From Paenibacillus solani (GTDB taxonomy: Bacteria > Bacillota > Bacilli > Paenibacillales > Paenibacillaceae), in assembly GCF_001277345.1 (NCBI RefSeq), contig NZ_LIUT01000002.1, positions 301 to 64,300 on the forward strand: 64,000 bases of DNA, given 5' to 3'. The position numbers and the translations under genes are program-made. Positions 28,954 to 37,586 of this stretch are shown here, piece by piece. The notes beneath the pieces are model-generated. The model had not been told where the DNA came from and searched no databases. It saw only the letters and a program-made list of their open reading frames with translations. The first letter of the stretch is position 1, and every line of letters begins with the position of its first letter.

Positions 28954-29139
28954 TCCCCCTCCAGTTTTAAAATTATGCTTATTATATCATAAATTGAAAT
29001 GCCACCAACCAGAACATTGGTTGATGGATTTAAGTACCTTAATGTAAGCGGGAGAACGAAACCTTATGCAAAGAGAGCACCACATAAGCTTTTAAGGGTT
29101 ATCAAAAACAACTGCTTCTTTCGCCAAATCCAACCTAAT

Positions 29140-29802
29140 TTAATCTCCCTTTGAAACTTCATCAAGTGAGTAGATCTTTGCATTCTCAATTTGAATAAAA
29201 ACTGGTTGTAGTTCCTCATTCATTTTCCATTGTTTTATTAACCCTTTTGAGTAGTCCCAGTAACTCTTCACTTCCTCCGCTTCAAAGATTCGATTGCCAT
29301 TAATCCATAATTCAGGACGCATCTCTTTATTATCGTATATATAAAGAAGTGCCTTCTTAGGTGAATAACTAAGTCGATAACTTATCGTGAACCCCCTAGA
29401 CCTTTTCCTTAAATTTTCTACTTCTCTCCAAGTCTCGAAATTAAAATATGTTACATGACTTCTCTTCTCCGAATGAGTAAAACAACCACCACACCCACTA
29501 CAAGTTAGCTCAATTGCATTATCTTTTTCATAACTTAGCCCAGTGCAAATCCTAAAATTATATGGTTGTTGGCATTTCATGCATGTTAAGCAATCATCAG
29601 TTACCTCTTTTAATATGCTCAAAAAGTCAACAATTCTTTTTTGTGTGAAGTCTGGTTCATCATCAGCAGTTAACTCTCGTATCATTTCAGTTTGAAATTT
29701 GAATAATGCAAATAAAGATCCCCGTTTAATTAGTTTTCTGATTAAATTTTTGTATTCTGTAATCCGAAAATGGTTTTTATTCCCAACGGCTATCAAGCTC
29801 AT
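29140..29802 (-). CDS. Unrecognised protein with a Cys-rich zinc-binding core
   Basis: 220 residues, family not recognised. Central Cys pattern: C71xxCxxC77, C86, then C101xxCxxC107 with H110, consistent with one or two zinc ribbons. The N-terminal ~65 residues are helical and basic; the C-terminal half has short beta stretches (ISYRLSYSPKKALLYIYDN, PVFIQIENAKIYSL). No transmembrane segment. It shares its ssrA-bounded interval with the zeta pair and is AT-rich like its neighbours. A nucleic-acid-binding role is possible but unproven. Confidence 0.65.
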   Translation of the reverse strand: MSLIAVGNKNHFRITEYKNLIRKLIKRGSLFALFKFQTEMIRELTADDEPDFTQKRIVDFLSILKEVTDDCLTCMKCQQPYNFRICTGLSYEKDNAIELTCSGCGGCFTHSEKRSHVTYFNFETWREVENLRKRSRGFTISYRLSYSPKKALLYIYDNKEMRPELWINGNRIFEAEEVKSYWDYSKGLIKQWKMNEELQPVFIQIENAKIYSLDEVSKGD

Positions 29803-29865
29803 ATATCCTCACTCCAAATCTAGTATTGTAGTAATCAGTTTCGCCAGAATAATAGATTTGTATAC

Positions 29866-29891
29866 AAAAACACACCATGATAGTGTCTTTT
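29866..29891 (-). terminator. Weak terminator of ssrA 3'-end copy 4
   Basis: Imperfect hairpin (GACAC-TATCATG-GTGTG) followed by TTTTT on the minus strand, in the position equivalent to the terminators of the other copies. Confidence 0.55.
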
Positions 29892-29901
29892 TAAAGATAT
29901 C

Positions 29902-29970
29902 TGGAGCCGAGCAGAGTCGAACCCCTACTCGAAGGCAAGGCCATATTGTCGTATTATTTGACAGTTACCA
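29902..29970 (-). repeat. ssrA 3'-end copy 4 (degraded)
   Basis: About 30 bases of the tmRNA 3' end (TGGAGCCGAGCAGAGTCG on the plus strand, then AACCCCT) remain recognisable, followed by weak similarity out to ~29970. More substitutions than in the other long copies suggest an older scar. Confidence 0.7.
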
Positions 29971-30108
29971 ATATACGTTGCAATTCGTAGGCGTTTACAT
30001 TTATGCAAGGCCAAAAGATTTGTCGTATTAGCTCATCCATTGTAATATATTGGTATGTATTAATGTACACAAACAAACGCTAGATTTATGAAAGAGGGGA
30101 TTGAATAA

Positions 30109-31038
30109 TTGAATGACATTTTGGGAGTTATAGCTATTATAGCCCTGGTTATACTGGCATCCTTTCTTATTATTGATAAATACAAACAATACAAGAAGTT
30201 AAAAAGTTACTTTAAAGAAGAGTTGCAGAAATTGGAACTTATATCTCCCGAATTATACAGACATAAAAACTCCATGATTGCAATTGATATTGAAAATACT
30301 ACGATAGCTTCTATCTGCTTTAATAGGCCGACTGAATTGTATACTTTTAAAACAGATTACATTCTTCCTAGCTCGACAAACAAAGTAATTCTTGCATTTA
30401 ACGAAACTGACTATGAATTCATGATAATTATCTCTCGAGAGAACGGCGGAATAGTACGAAGATATCATTTTTTAGATATCCGAGATATCGAGGTTATTGA
30501 AGAGCACGAAATAATTGAGCAAAAAGAATTTATAACACATATTTATATGAAGTTATATGTAGATGACATAGAAATCCCTTATTTCCTGATAGATTTTCTG
30601 AGATTCAGAGTTAGAGTCAACAGCAAGAATCATTTTAATATCCGTGATATAGCGGAAGAAAGTATGGAAAAAATTAAGATATTAATTTTAAGAGCATCAA
30701 AAGATAGTACAGCTAATAATAGGGAAGGTGTGGTTAAGGTGTCGAATGTTTCTTTTAACATAAGTGGCAATGTCTATGGGGCGATGATGGCAACTCAAGG
30801 AGCAGCAACAATGAATAACAACATATATATTAATGAAATAGAAAAAATGATTGAAGAGAACGGTGGTAATGATAAAGAAGAGCTTCGAATAATGGTAAAT
30901 GAAATTAGAGAATTACTTGAAGACAAGGAAGAAATAAAAAAGGGAATCTTACTGAAATACTCCGACCAACTTGAAAAACATAGTTGGATAACAGGAGCTA
31001 TTGCTCAGTTAACATTAGGATGGCTGATAGGAAAATAA
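30109..31038 (+). CDS. Membrane-anchored protein of unknown function
   Basis: 309 residues from a TTG start; GAGGGGA stands eight bases before it and no better ATG is in frame. One N-terminal transmembrane segment (residues ~4-23), then a soluble alpha/beta domain (~45-200), a short beta segment VSFNISGNVYGAMMATQGAA that looks like a tight turn-rich motif, a charged helical region (~240-290) and a hydrophobic end (ITGAIAQLTLGWLIG). I do not recognise the family. It is the only gene between ssrA copies at 29902 and 31279 and points opposite to ssrA. A membrane anchor plus coiled segment would suit an abortive-infection effector, but this is speculation. Confidence 0.75.
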   Translation: MNDILGVIAIIALVILASFLIIDKYKQYKKLKSYFKEELQKLELISPELYRHKNSMIAIDIENTTIASICFNRPTELYTFKTDYILPSSTNKVILAFNETDYEFMIIISRENGGIVRRYHFLDIRDIEVIEEHEIIEQKEFITHIYMKLYVDDIEIPYFLIDFLRFRVRVNSKNHFNIRDIAEESMEKIKILILRASKDSTANNREGVVKVSNVSFNISGNVYGAMMATQGAATMNNNIYINEIEKMIEENGGNDKEELRIMVNEIRELLEDKEEIKKGILLKYSDQLEKHSWITGAIAQLTLGWLIGK

Positions 31039-31237
31039 CATTGTCACGAATATATTTTTCCAATTAAGGCAGTCAGATGGTTCCTAAGCCAGTCTGATGA
31101 CTGTTGTAAAATAAACTGACTGGCAACAAGCCATCGCTTGGGGAACAAAACTGCCACATGGAGTATCCCCCCGTACAGCAACCAAAATATTTCTAGAGCC
31201 AAAGCGGTTTACCCTCCTCCTTCGAGTACGAGCAAGC
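31039..31237. other. Spacer with no gene seen
   Basis: Contains an imperfect inverted repeat around 31067-31102 (CAGTCAGATGG... and ...CAGTCTGATGACTG) that could end the upstream gene. Otherwise nothing convincing before the terminator and ssrA copy at 31238-31482. Confidence 0.4.
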
Positions 31238-31263
31238 AAAAACGGACACCGAATGGTGTCCGT
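31238..31263 (-). terminator. Terminator of ssrA 3'-end copy 3
   Basis: ACGGACACC-attc-GGTGTCCGT hairpin followed by TTTTT on the minus strand, 16 bases after the CCA of the copy. Confidence 0.85.
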
Positions 31264-31278
31264 CACTGGTACTGCATA

Positions 31279-31482
31279 TGGAGGCGAGGGGAGTCGAACC
31301 CCTGTCCGAAGATAACGACAACACAAGCTTTTACGGGTGTAGTGACAGATTTGATGTCACCCTAGAGACTCCCTGTCACCGGATTCCCTTCAGGTCAGCC
31401 TGATTGTCTTCTTCAGCTAGCCCCAGGCGGAAACTAGACAGCGTATCCCACTAAAGTTGAGCCCTCATCCCGGTACATGGGC
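31279..31482 (-). repeat. ssrA 3'-end copy 3 (204 bases, nearly identical)
   Basis: Matches the last ~204 bases of the intact tmRNA gene with only three differences that I count by eye, then identity stops abruptly inside the gene after GTACATGGGC. It lacks the tag-peptide reading frame and the 5' domain, so it cannot make a tmRNA. The near-identity marks the most recent or best-maintained duplication in the array. Confidence 0.92.
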
Positions 31483-31684
31483 TATTGATGACCCTACGCT
31501 ACCCGCTGGCATAAAGGTAATATCTCCGCTTTCATATCTGCCTACATTAGAAAGTTTCAAGATGGATGCAAGAAATCCGAAAATTTTACAGTGGATATGG
31601 TTAACCATCAATTCGATCGTCAACAAACGGCTGCGATCATTGAAGCTCACTGCACCACGATACCCAAATCATAAATCTAAGCCT

Positions 31685-32149
31685 TTACTCAGGTGTCCCT
31701 TTTTTCATTTGACGATGTCTGTATTTAGCTAGAAAGATACGCCAGCAAAGCTTCATAAGATTTGGAACAGAGTGTGCGTTTTCTTTGAGATAGGACAATG
31801 CAGAACGGTTTCCTCGTTTCGTATTGCATTCGCTGCATGAAGCGATCAGGTTTTGCGGAAGATCCGAGCCGCCTTTGCTTGAGGGGATAATATGGTCCAC
31901 TGTCGTGGCGTGTCGTCCGCACCACAAACAAGTGTGATGATCTCGTTTCAGTGCAGCTTTTCGATAGTCCCGAAATAAGAACGGATTATAAAGCAATTGG
32001 ATCGTCTGCTCATCAATCCAGACAGCTCGCGATCGCTCAACTTCCCGCCAAGCCCGATGGGGTAAACATGGTGTTAGTTGTTGACCATCCATATTGAGTA
32101 CCGTTATCAATGGTTCCTCTCCATCATGACTATGATTCATCAATTTCAC
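31685..32149 (-). CDS. HNH endonuclease
   Basis: 154 residues. A complete HNH core: C74xxC77, VDHII with H86, N100 in PQNL, C105xxC108 and NTKRGNRS, i.e. the zinc-finger type of HNH nuclease. The N-terminal ~60 residues (WREVERSRAVWIDEQTIQLL) resemble the extension seen in phage- and genome-encoded HNH proteins of Bacillales. It is the only gene in the 0.95-kb interval between ssrA copies at 31279 and 32231. It could be a homing or defence nuclease. Confidence 0.85.
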   Translation of the reverse strand: MKLMNHSHDGEEPLITVLNMDGQQLTPCLPHRAWREVERSRAVWIDEQTIQLLYNPFLFRDYRKAALKRDHHTCLWCGRHATTVDHIIPSSKGGSDLPQNLIASCSECNTKRGNRSALSYLKENAHSVPNLMKLCWRIFLAKYRHRQMKKGTPE

Positions 32150-32193
32150 TCCATCTGTACGACATATTCTAACCTATAGTATTAATATAAAAC

Positions 32194-32222
32194 AAAAACA
32201 CCATCCTCATGCGGATGGTGTT
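32194..32222 (-). terminator. Terminator of ssrA 3'-end copy 2
   Basis: AACACCATCC-gcatga-GGATGGTGTT hairpin then T run on the minus strand, directly after the copy at 32231. Confidence 0.85.
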
Positions 32223-32230
32223 CATTATGA

Positions 32231-32306
32231 TGGAACCGAGGGGAGTCGAACGCCTGTCCGAAGATAAGCTTCTACAGGTGTAGTCTGGGTTTTGGTGTCA
32301 CCTGAT
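32231..32306 (-). repeat. ssrA 3'-end copy 2
   Basis: About 75 bases similar to the tmRNA 3' domain with substitutions and a deletion of roughly ten bases beside AAGCTTCTAC. The terminal CCA and most of the T arm are retained. Confidence 0.8.
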
Positions 32307-32376
32307 TATCACCCGTTTGACAACGAATTAACCACAATGATTTATATATGGGTCCTATCTTTAAGGAGTGGATAGC

Positions 32377-33167
32377 ATGATGTTACCCGTTCACGAACGC
32401 TTCATTAAGCAGGCAAAAAAGAAAATCAGTCGAGATAATCGACTTACGGGCCTCCTTGCAGGCGGCTCCATGATCCACGGAGCCATGGACGAGTATAGCG
32501 ATCTAGATTTAGTCATCGTGTACGATAACGCGTATCGCAATGAAATTATGGAGCAACGCATTCAGCTCGCAGAAGAGCTCGAACAATTACTGTCGGCATT
32601 CACAGGTGAGCATGTCGGCGAACCACGTCTGGTTATTTGCCTATACGGCCCGCCGTTGCTTCACGTGGATCTAAAGTTCATTTCGAAACCGGAGCTTAGG
32701 ATACGAACGGAGAATCCGATTGTGCTTTGGGAGAGAGACGAGGAGATCAGAACGATCCTTGCCGAGACATCCCCTGCCTATCCATCGCCCTCTATGCAAT
32801 GGATGGAGGATCGGTTCTGGGTTGGGTGCATTACGGTGCGGCGAAATTAGGAAGAGGCGAGTTGTTCGAGCTCATCCAACATATTACGTTTATTCGCAAT
32901 GCAGTATTAGGACCGTTGATACTCATGCGTAACGGCCATCTTCCCGCGGGAGTCCGACGGCTAGAGCAATTTGCTGAAATGGAGATGGCTGAGCTTCGGG
33001 ACACGATTCCACTCCACAGCTACGAAAGTTGTTACCGTGCGTTAAAGGCCACTATCAAGCTATATCAACGTTTACGCCAGGCTTCTGATGGTTGGATACG
33101 CAAAGAAGAAGCCGAACGCAATTCAATTGCTTATCTTGAAACCGTATATTCCACTATCCATAAATAA
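32377..33167 (+). pseudogene. Nucleotidyltransferase, frameshifted
   Basis: AAGGAG eight bases before ATG 32377 fixes the start; an open GTG at 32368 overlaps the RBS. The first frame carries the nucleotidyltransferase core LAGGSMIHGAMDEYSDLDLVIV and runs to SMQWMEDRFWVG, then stops at 32850. The protein plainly continues in another frame from about 32810 (VHYGAAKLGRGELFELIQ ... YLETVYSTIHK) to 33167, so one frameshift splits a ~260-residue aminoglycoside-adenylyltransferase-like protein. The shift may be real or a sequencing error. It lies alone between ssrA copy 2 and the intact ssrA. Confidence 0.8.
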
Positions 33168-33222
33168 AAACATCTACAAGACAGTGAAATTTATTATTCA
33201 CACTTATCAGCTATTCTACAGC

Positions 33223-33249
33223 AAAAAAGCGACCGTAATCGGTCGCTTT
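33223..33249 (-). terminator. ssrA terminator
   Basis: AAAGCGACC-gatta-cGGTCGCTTT hairpin followed by TTTTTT on the minus strand, 13 bases past the CCA end of tmRNA. Confidence 0.88.
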
Positions 33250-33262
33250 ATTAAGGTATGTA

Positions 33263-33624
33263 TGGAGGCGAGGGGAGTCGAACCCCTGTCCGAAGATAAC
33301 GACAACACAAGCTTCTACGGGTGTAGTGACAGATTTGATGTCACCCTAGAGACTCCCTGTCACCGGATTCCCTTCAGGTCAGCCTGATTATCTTCTTCAG
33401 CTAGCCCCAGGCGGAGACTAGACAGCGTATCCCACTAAAGTTGAGCCCTCATCCCGGTACATGGGCGATACAGAGCGAGAGCACGCTCACAGGTTATTAA
33501 GCTGCGAAAGCGTAGTTGTTTTGTTGTTTGCCGTTTAATTGGCTTTAGCGTTGATGAAGTGGACGCGTCCCCACTACCCGCTACTCATGCCCGAACTATC
33601 CCCGTCGAATCCAAGAACGCCCCC
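33263..33624 (-). ncRNA. ssrA: tmRNA (transfer-messenger RNA)
   Basis: On the minus strand the RNA begins GGGGGCGTTCTTGGATTCGA and ends GGGTTCGACTCCCCTCGCC-TCCA, about 362 bases, with CCA encoded. The tag frame reads (A)GKQQNNYAFAA then TAA, a typical short hydrophobic degradation tag. It rescues stalled ribosomes together with SmpB, whose gene lies 266 bases upstream. The 3' end is a known integration target for tyrosine-recombinase elements, and here five further 3'-end copies lie downstream. Confidence 0.96.
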
Positions 33625-33889
33625 TTAAGTTGGAGAAATGCCGGTGCTTCGCACCTTATGCGTTCCTGCCAAAAAGGGCTATCGGATTAAATCAAAGAAT
33701 GTATTCAGTCATAGCAGTCAATCTATTGCGCATTCTTTCCCTCCAAGAAAGGAATACGCAGGCTGTATGCTGATTGTCAAAGATCTTATTGATCTCTCTT
33801 ACATCACTTAGTATATCACAATTTGCATCAAAATGATATATACATTGCAGGTAACACAGCTAAAAGCTGCCATCCGGCAAGTTGCTCCA

Positions 33890-34369
33890 TTACCTTGCAA
33901 TCTTCTGCTTCTCGCGCAGCGCACGCTGGATATCACGTTGTGCATCCTTCTTGGCGGCATCGGCACGCTTATCGTACTGACGCTTACCTTTACCAAGACC
34001 CAGCAGTAACTTCGCATAACCGTTACGGATATAGATCTTAAGCGGTACAATCGCATAGCCGTCCTGCTTGGACAAGCCCAGCAGCTTACGGATCTGCTCC
34101 TTGTGTAGCAGCAGCTTCCGTGTACGCGTAGGATCAGTCGGGTTATTACGGTTCCCTTGCTCGAACGGGCTGATATGCATGTTATGGATATGAATTTCGC
34201 CATTCCGGATGGTTGCGAATGCATCTCCAATATTGGCGCGGCCGTTCCGTATGGATTTGATCTCCGTTCCGGACAGGACCATCCCCGCTTCGTACGTATC
34301 CTCGATGAAATAATCATGGGAAGCTTTTTTGTTCTGGGCCAGAACCTTCCCGTCACTTTTCTTACCCAT
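33890..34369 (-). CDS. smpB: SsrA-binding protein SmpB
   Basis: 159 residues from ATG 34369, preceded by GGGGTGAG; a longer open frame upstream has no family match. NKKASHDYFIEDTYEAGMVL, GTEIKSIRNG, HISPFEQGN and the basic tail KGKRQYDKRADAAKKDAQRD are diagnostic. It binds the tRNA-like domain of tmRNA and places it in the stalled ribosome. It sits between rnr and ssrA on the same strand, the usual order. Confidence 0.97.
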   Translation of the reverse strand: MGKKSDGKVLAQNKKASHDYFIEDTYEAGMVLSGTEIKSIRNGRANIGDAFATIRNGEIHIHNMHISPFEQGNRNNPTDPTRTRKLLLHKEQIRKLLGLSKQDGYAIVPLKIYIRNGYAKLLLGLGKGKRQYDKRADAAKKDAQRDIQRALREKQKIAR

Positions 34370-34518
34370 GGTCTCACCCCTTGTCATCAAACAATGATTA
34401 TGGAAAAAGGACTTCCGGCAGACCGCCAAATGCAATCCTACCAGAAGTCCATTGTATCAAACGTCTGCCTCCAAAATCAAGACAGGGCAAGCATCGCCGT
34501 GTTAGATTGAGAGGAAGC

Positions 34519-37161
34519 TTACTTTTTCTTCTTGCGGACAAAAGCGGCTGTGCCGTTTCCGCCCTTGCTCTTGCGCTTGCGTCCACCGCCGCCAGATCCA
34601 TTATCTCCGCTATTTCCGCCAGGAGTCGGACCTTCACCGATGAAAATGCCGCTGCCCGACGTCTTCTTGCGTCGGTTCTTGCCACCGGCACCGCCAGAGC
34701 TGCGTGCGTTGCGGTCGAAGCCGAGGGCGCCGCCGCCAGCGGAGCTGTATCCGCCTTTGCCAGAGCCAAAGGCAAAGTTCGACGCCTGCTGCTCGTCGGC
34801 ACCAGCGCCAGCACTCGCTCCAGCTGGCGCTTCGCCGCCGCGCTTGCCGCGGCCACCCTGGCCGCCTGCGGCGGCATCCTTGCGGCGCCCGCCCGGCGCG
34901 CCGCCTTCAACCCCGCCGCGCTTACCGCCGCGGCCCTTACCCCCGCGGGCTGCGCCATCGCGGGCACCGAACCCGCGGCCGCCATTGCCGCCGCGATCGC
35001 CTTCGCCGCGCCCTTGGCGACGCGGCTTCATATCCACCATCTCAAAATCGATGGTGTGATCGTCCATGTTCACCTTCGCCACGCGAACCTTCACATCATC
35101 ACCAATGCGGTATACCTTCGAGGTCCGCTCCCCGATCAGCGCCATATGGCCCTCATCGAAATGATAATAATCGTCGGTCATCGCGCTAAGACGAATCAAG
35201 CCCTCGACCGTATTCTCCAGCTCGATGAACATGCCGAAGCTGGTCACGCTGCTGATAATACCTTCGAACTCTTCGCCGACTTTATCCAGCATGAACTCAG
35301 CCTTCTTGAGCGCTTCTGTATCGCGCTCTGCATCCACGGCCACACGCTCGCGCTCCGACGATTGCTGCGCGATGTCCGCCATCCGGCTTGCCAGCTGCTC
35401 ATGACGCGTCTCATTAAGCGCACCGCCGTTCTCCAGCACTTCCCGGATAACCCGATGGATGACCAGATCGGGGTAACGCCGAATCGGAGAGGTAAAGTGA
35501 GAATAATACTCAGCAGCCAGGCCGAAGTGACCTGTGCTCTCTGCATCATATTTTGCCTGTTTCATCGAACGAAGCATCATCGTGCTCAGTACGGTTTGTT
35601 CCTTCGTGCCTTGAATGGCCTCCAGCAGATTCTGCAGTGCACGCGGATGAATCGCGTTGCCCCGCCCCTTCACATGGTGTCCGAAATTCGCCGCGAACGC
35701 CATGAAGTTCTGCAGCTTCTCCTGATCCGGGTCCTCATGGATCCGGTAAATGAACGGAACCTTCATCCAGTGAAAATGCTCCGCCACGGTTTCGTTGGCC
35801 GCGAGCATGAACTCCTCAATGATCTGCTCCGCAATGGAGCGTTCTCTTTTGACGATATCCACGGCCTTGCCGTTCTCATCCACAATGACCTTGGATTCCA
35901 CAAAATCAAAATCCACTGCCCCCCGCCGCATCCGGCGGCCGCGCAGCTTCAGTGCCAGCTCGCGCATCAAACGGAAATCCTCCACCAGATCGCTGTATCG
36001 CTCGATCAGCTCCGGATCCTCATCCACCAGAATTTTGCGTACATTGTTGTACGTCATCCGTTCTTTTGTGCGAATGACACTGGTGAAGATATCGTGCTTC
36101 ACGACCTTCATCTGCTCGTTGAATTCAATCTCACACGACATCGTCAGGCGATCCACCTGCGGATTCAAACTACATATGCCGTTGGAGAGGCGATGCGGCA
36201 GCATCGGAATGACCCGATCCACCAAATACACACTGCAGCCACGGTTATACGCTTCCTTATCTAGCTCGGACCGATCACGGACGTAATAGCTGACGTCGGC
36301 AATATGAACGCCCAGCCGGTAGTTTCCGTTTGGCAGACGCTCCACATTCACCGCATCGTCCAGATCCTTGGCATCCTCGCCGTCAATCGTTACGATGTTC
36401 AAGCCGCGCAAATCCCTGCGCCCTTGCTGTGAAATTTCCTCTTCCGTAATCGAATCCGGGGCCGCGTCGGCCTCAGCCAGCACTTCCTCTGGAAAGCTCT
36501 CGGGTAGCTGGTGCTTCCGGATAATGGACAGAATGTCGACGCCTGGATCATCCTTGTGGCCCAGAATCTCCACCACTTCACCCTCAGCCGCCGCTCTTCC
36601 TTCCGGATAGCTCACCAGCTTCACGACGACCTTCACGCCGTCTACGGCGCCATGGATCGCATGCTTCGGAATAAAAATATCCCGGTTAATCCGTTTGTCA
36701 TCCGGCAGCACGAAGCCATAGGCTTCATGGTTCTGGAATACGCCCACAACCTGAGTAACTGCGCGCGTCACAATCCGAACCACTTCGCCTTCCATTTTAC
36801 CGCCGTCATTATGCTGGGAACTAATGCGGACTAACACCGTATCCCCATTCATCGCACTCTTGAGATCATTGGCATGAATGTACACATCAGGATGCTCACG
36901 GTCATCCGGAATGAGAAAAGCAAATCCCTTCGCATGAGCCTGCAAGCGTCCCCGCAGCAAAGCCATCCGTTCAGGCACGCCATAGCGCTGGGTGCTGGTC
37001 AGAATGATTTTGCCGGATTGCTCCAGCTCGTTCAACAGCTTCAAAAACTCCCGGAATTCATGAGCATCTTCAATCGCAAAATGCTGCTCCAATTCCTGGT
37101 ACGTCATCGGTTTGTATGCAGTTTCCCGCATAAAGTCCAGTAAAATTTCTTCAGTTATCAT
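34519..37161 (-). CDS. rnr: Ribonuclease R
   Basis: 880 residues from ATG 37161 (GAGGTG six bases upstream; a GTG three codons earlier overlaps the RBS). Order: winged helix (~1-65), two cold-shock domains (~70-225), RNB catalytic domain with TIDGEDAKDLDDAV (~260-580), S1 domain (GIISSVTSFGMFIEL, ~635-715). The last ~170 residues form a Gly/Arg/Lys-rich low-complexity tail, longer than usual, in very GC-rich DNA. The enzyme degrades structured RNA 3' to 5' and, with SmpB/tmRNA, non-stop mRNAs. Probably co-transcribed with secG. Confidence 0.95.
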   Translation of the reverse strand: MITEEILLDFMRETAYKPMTYQELEQHFAIEDAHEFREFLKLLNELEQSGKIILTSTQRYGVPERMALLRGRLQAHAKGFAFLIPDDREHPDVYIHANDLKSAMNGDTVLVRISSQHNDGGKMEGEVVRIVTRAVTQVVGVFQNHEAYGFVLPDDKRINRDIFIPKHAIHGAVDGVKVVVKLVSYPEGRAAAEGEVVEILGHKDDPGVDILSIIRKHQLPESFPEEVLAEADAAPDSITEEEISQQGRRDLRGLNIVTIDGEDAKDLDDAVNVERLPNGNYRLGVHIADVSYYVRDRSELDKEAYNRGCSVYLVDRVIPMLPHRLSNGICSLNPQVDRLTMSCEIEFNEQMKVVKHDIFTSVIRTKERMTYNNVRKILVDEDPELIERYSDLVEDFRLMRELALKLRGRRMRRGAVDFDFVESKVIVDENGKAVDIVKRERSIAEQIIEEFMLAANETVAEHFHWMKVPFIYRIHEDPDQEKLQNFMAFAANFGHHVKGRGNAIHPRALQNLLEAIQGTKEQTVLSTMMLRSMKQAKYDAESTGHFGLAAEYYSHFTSPIRRYPDLVIHRVIREVLENGGALNETRHEQLASRMADIAQQSSERERVAVDAERDTEALKKAEFMLDKVGEEFEGIISSVTSFGMFIELENTVEGLIRLSAMTDDYYHFDEGHMALIGERTSKVYRIGDDVKVRVAKVNMDDHTIDFEMVDMKPRRQGRGEGDRGGNGGRGFGARDGAARGGKGRGGKRGGVEGGAPGGRRKDAAAGGQGGRGKRGGEAPAGASAGAGADEQQASNFAFGSGKGGYSSAGGGALGFDRNARSSGGAGGKNRRKKTSGSGIFIGEGPTPGGNSGDNGSGGGGRKRKSKGGNGTAAFVRKKKK

Positions 37162-37306
37162 GATTATCACCTCGGGGAACCTGCAAATTCATCGTTCCAC
37201 TATCCATTCTTTACCTTTATATACTCATACCCTAGTATACACGAATTTAATCCTTGGTATCCTTCCCTACTCTGTTGTCCTCTATGTATGCCGAATTTCA
37301 GGCAAC

Positions 37307-37345
37307 AAAAAACCCCCGCTCTTCCAAGACTGAAAAAGCGAGGGT
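37307..37345 (-). terminator. Terminator or attenuator after secG
   Basis: Hairpin CCCTCGCTTTTTC / GAAGAGCGGGGG with a TTTTTT tail on the minus strand, ten bases past the secG stop and ~150 bases before rnr. It should reduce read-through into rnr. Confidence 0.75.
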
Positions 37346-37355
37346 ATCGTTATTG

Positions 37356-37586
37356 TTATTTCAACATAGCAACAACGATGGCCAAAATCATAAATCCTGC
37401 TGCAAGACCAACCGTTGTGCGCTGCAGTACGAGATCCATACCGCGAGCCTTTGTTTTACCAAAAAGATGTTCCGCACCGCCGGAGATGGCACCGGCAAGA
37501 CCTGCGCTTTTCCCTTTCTGGAGAAGAACGACAGTAATCAATCCGATGGAGAAAATAACAAGCAACACTTCGAAAAATACAACCAT
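37356..37586 (-). CDS. secG: Preprotein translocase subunit SecG
   Basis: 76 residues from ATG 37586, with AGGAGGTG seven bases upstream. Two transmembrane helices (~2-24 and ~52-72) separated by the conserved KGKSAGLAGAISGGAEHLFG loop. It is the small auxiliary subunit of the SecYEG channel. It heads the secG-rnr-smpB-ssrA cluster. Confidence 0.95.
   Translation of the reverse strand: MVVFFEVLLVIFSIGLITVVLLQKGKSAGLAGAISGGAEHLFGKTKARGMDLVLQRTTVGLAAGFMILAIVVAMLK

Noticed and set aside
28097..32306. Multiple tmRNA genes
   Set aside because: The extra copies lack the 5' domain and the tag frame; only 33263-33624 is complete.
34381..36264. Long plus-strand frame (627 codons) opposite rnr
   Set aside because: Shadow of the GC-rich minus-strand rnr gene; Ala-rich, no RBS and no family similarity.
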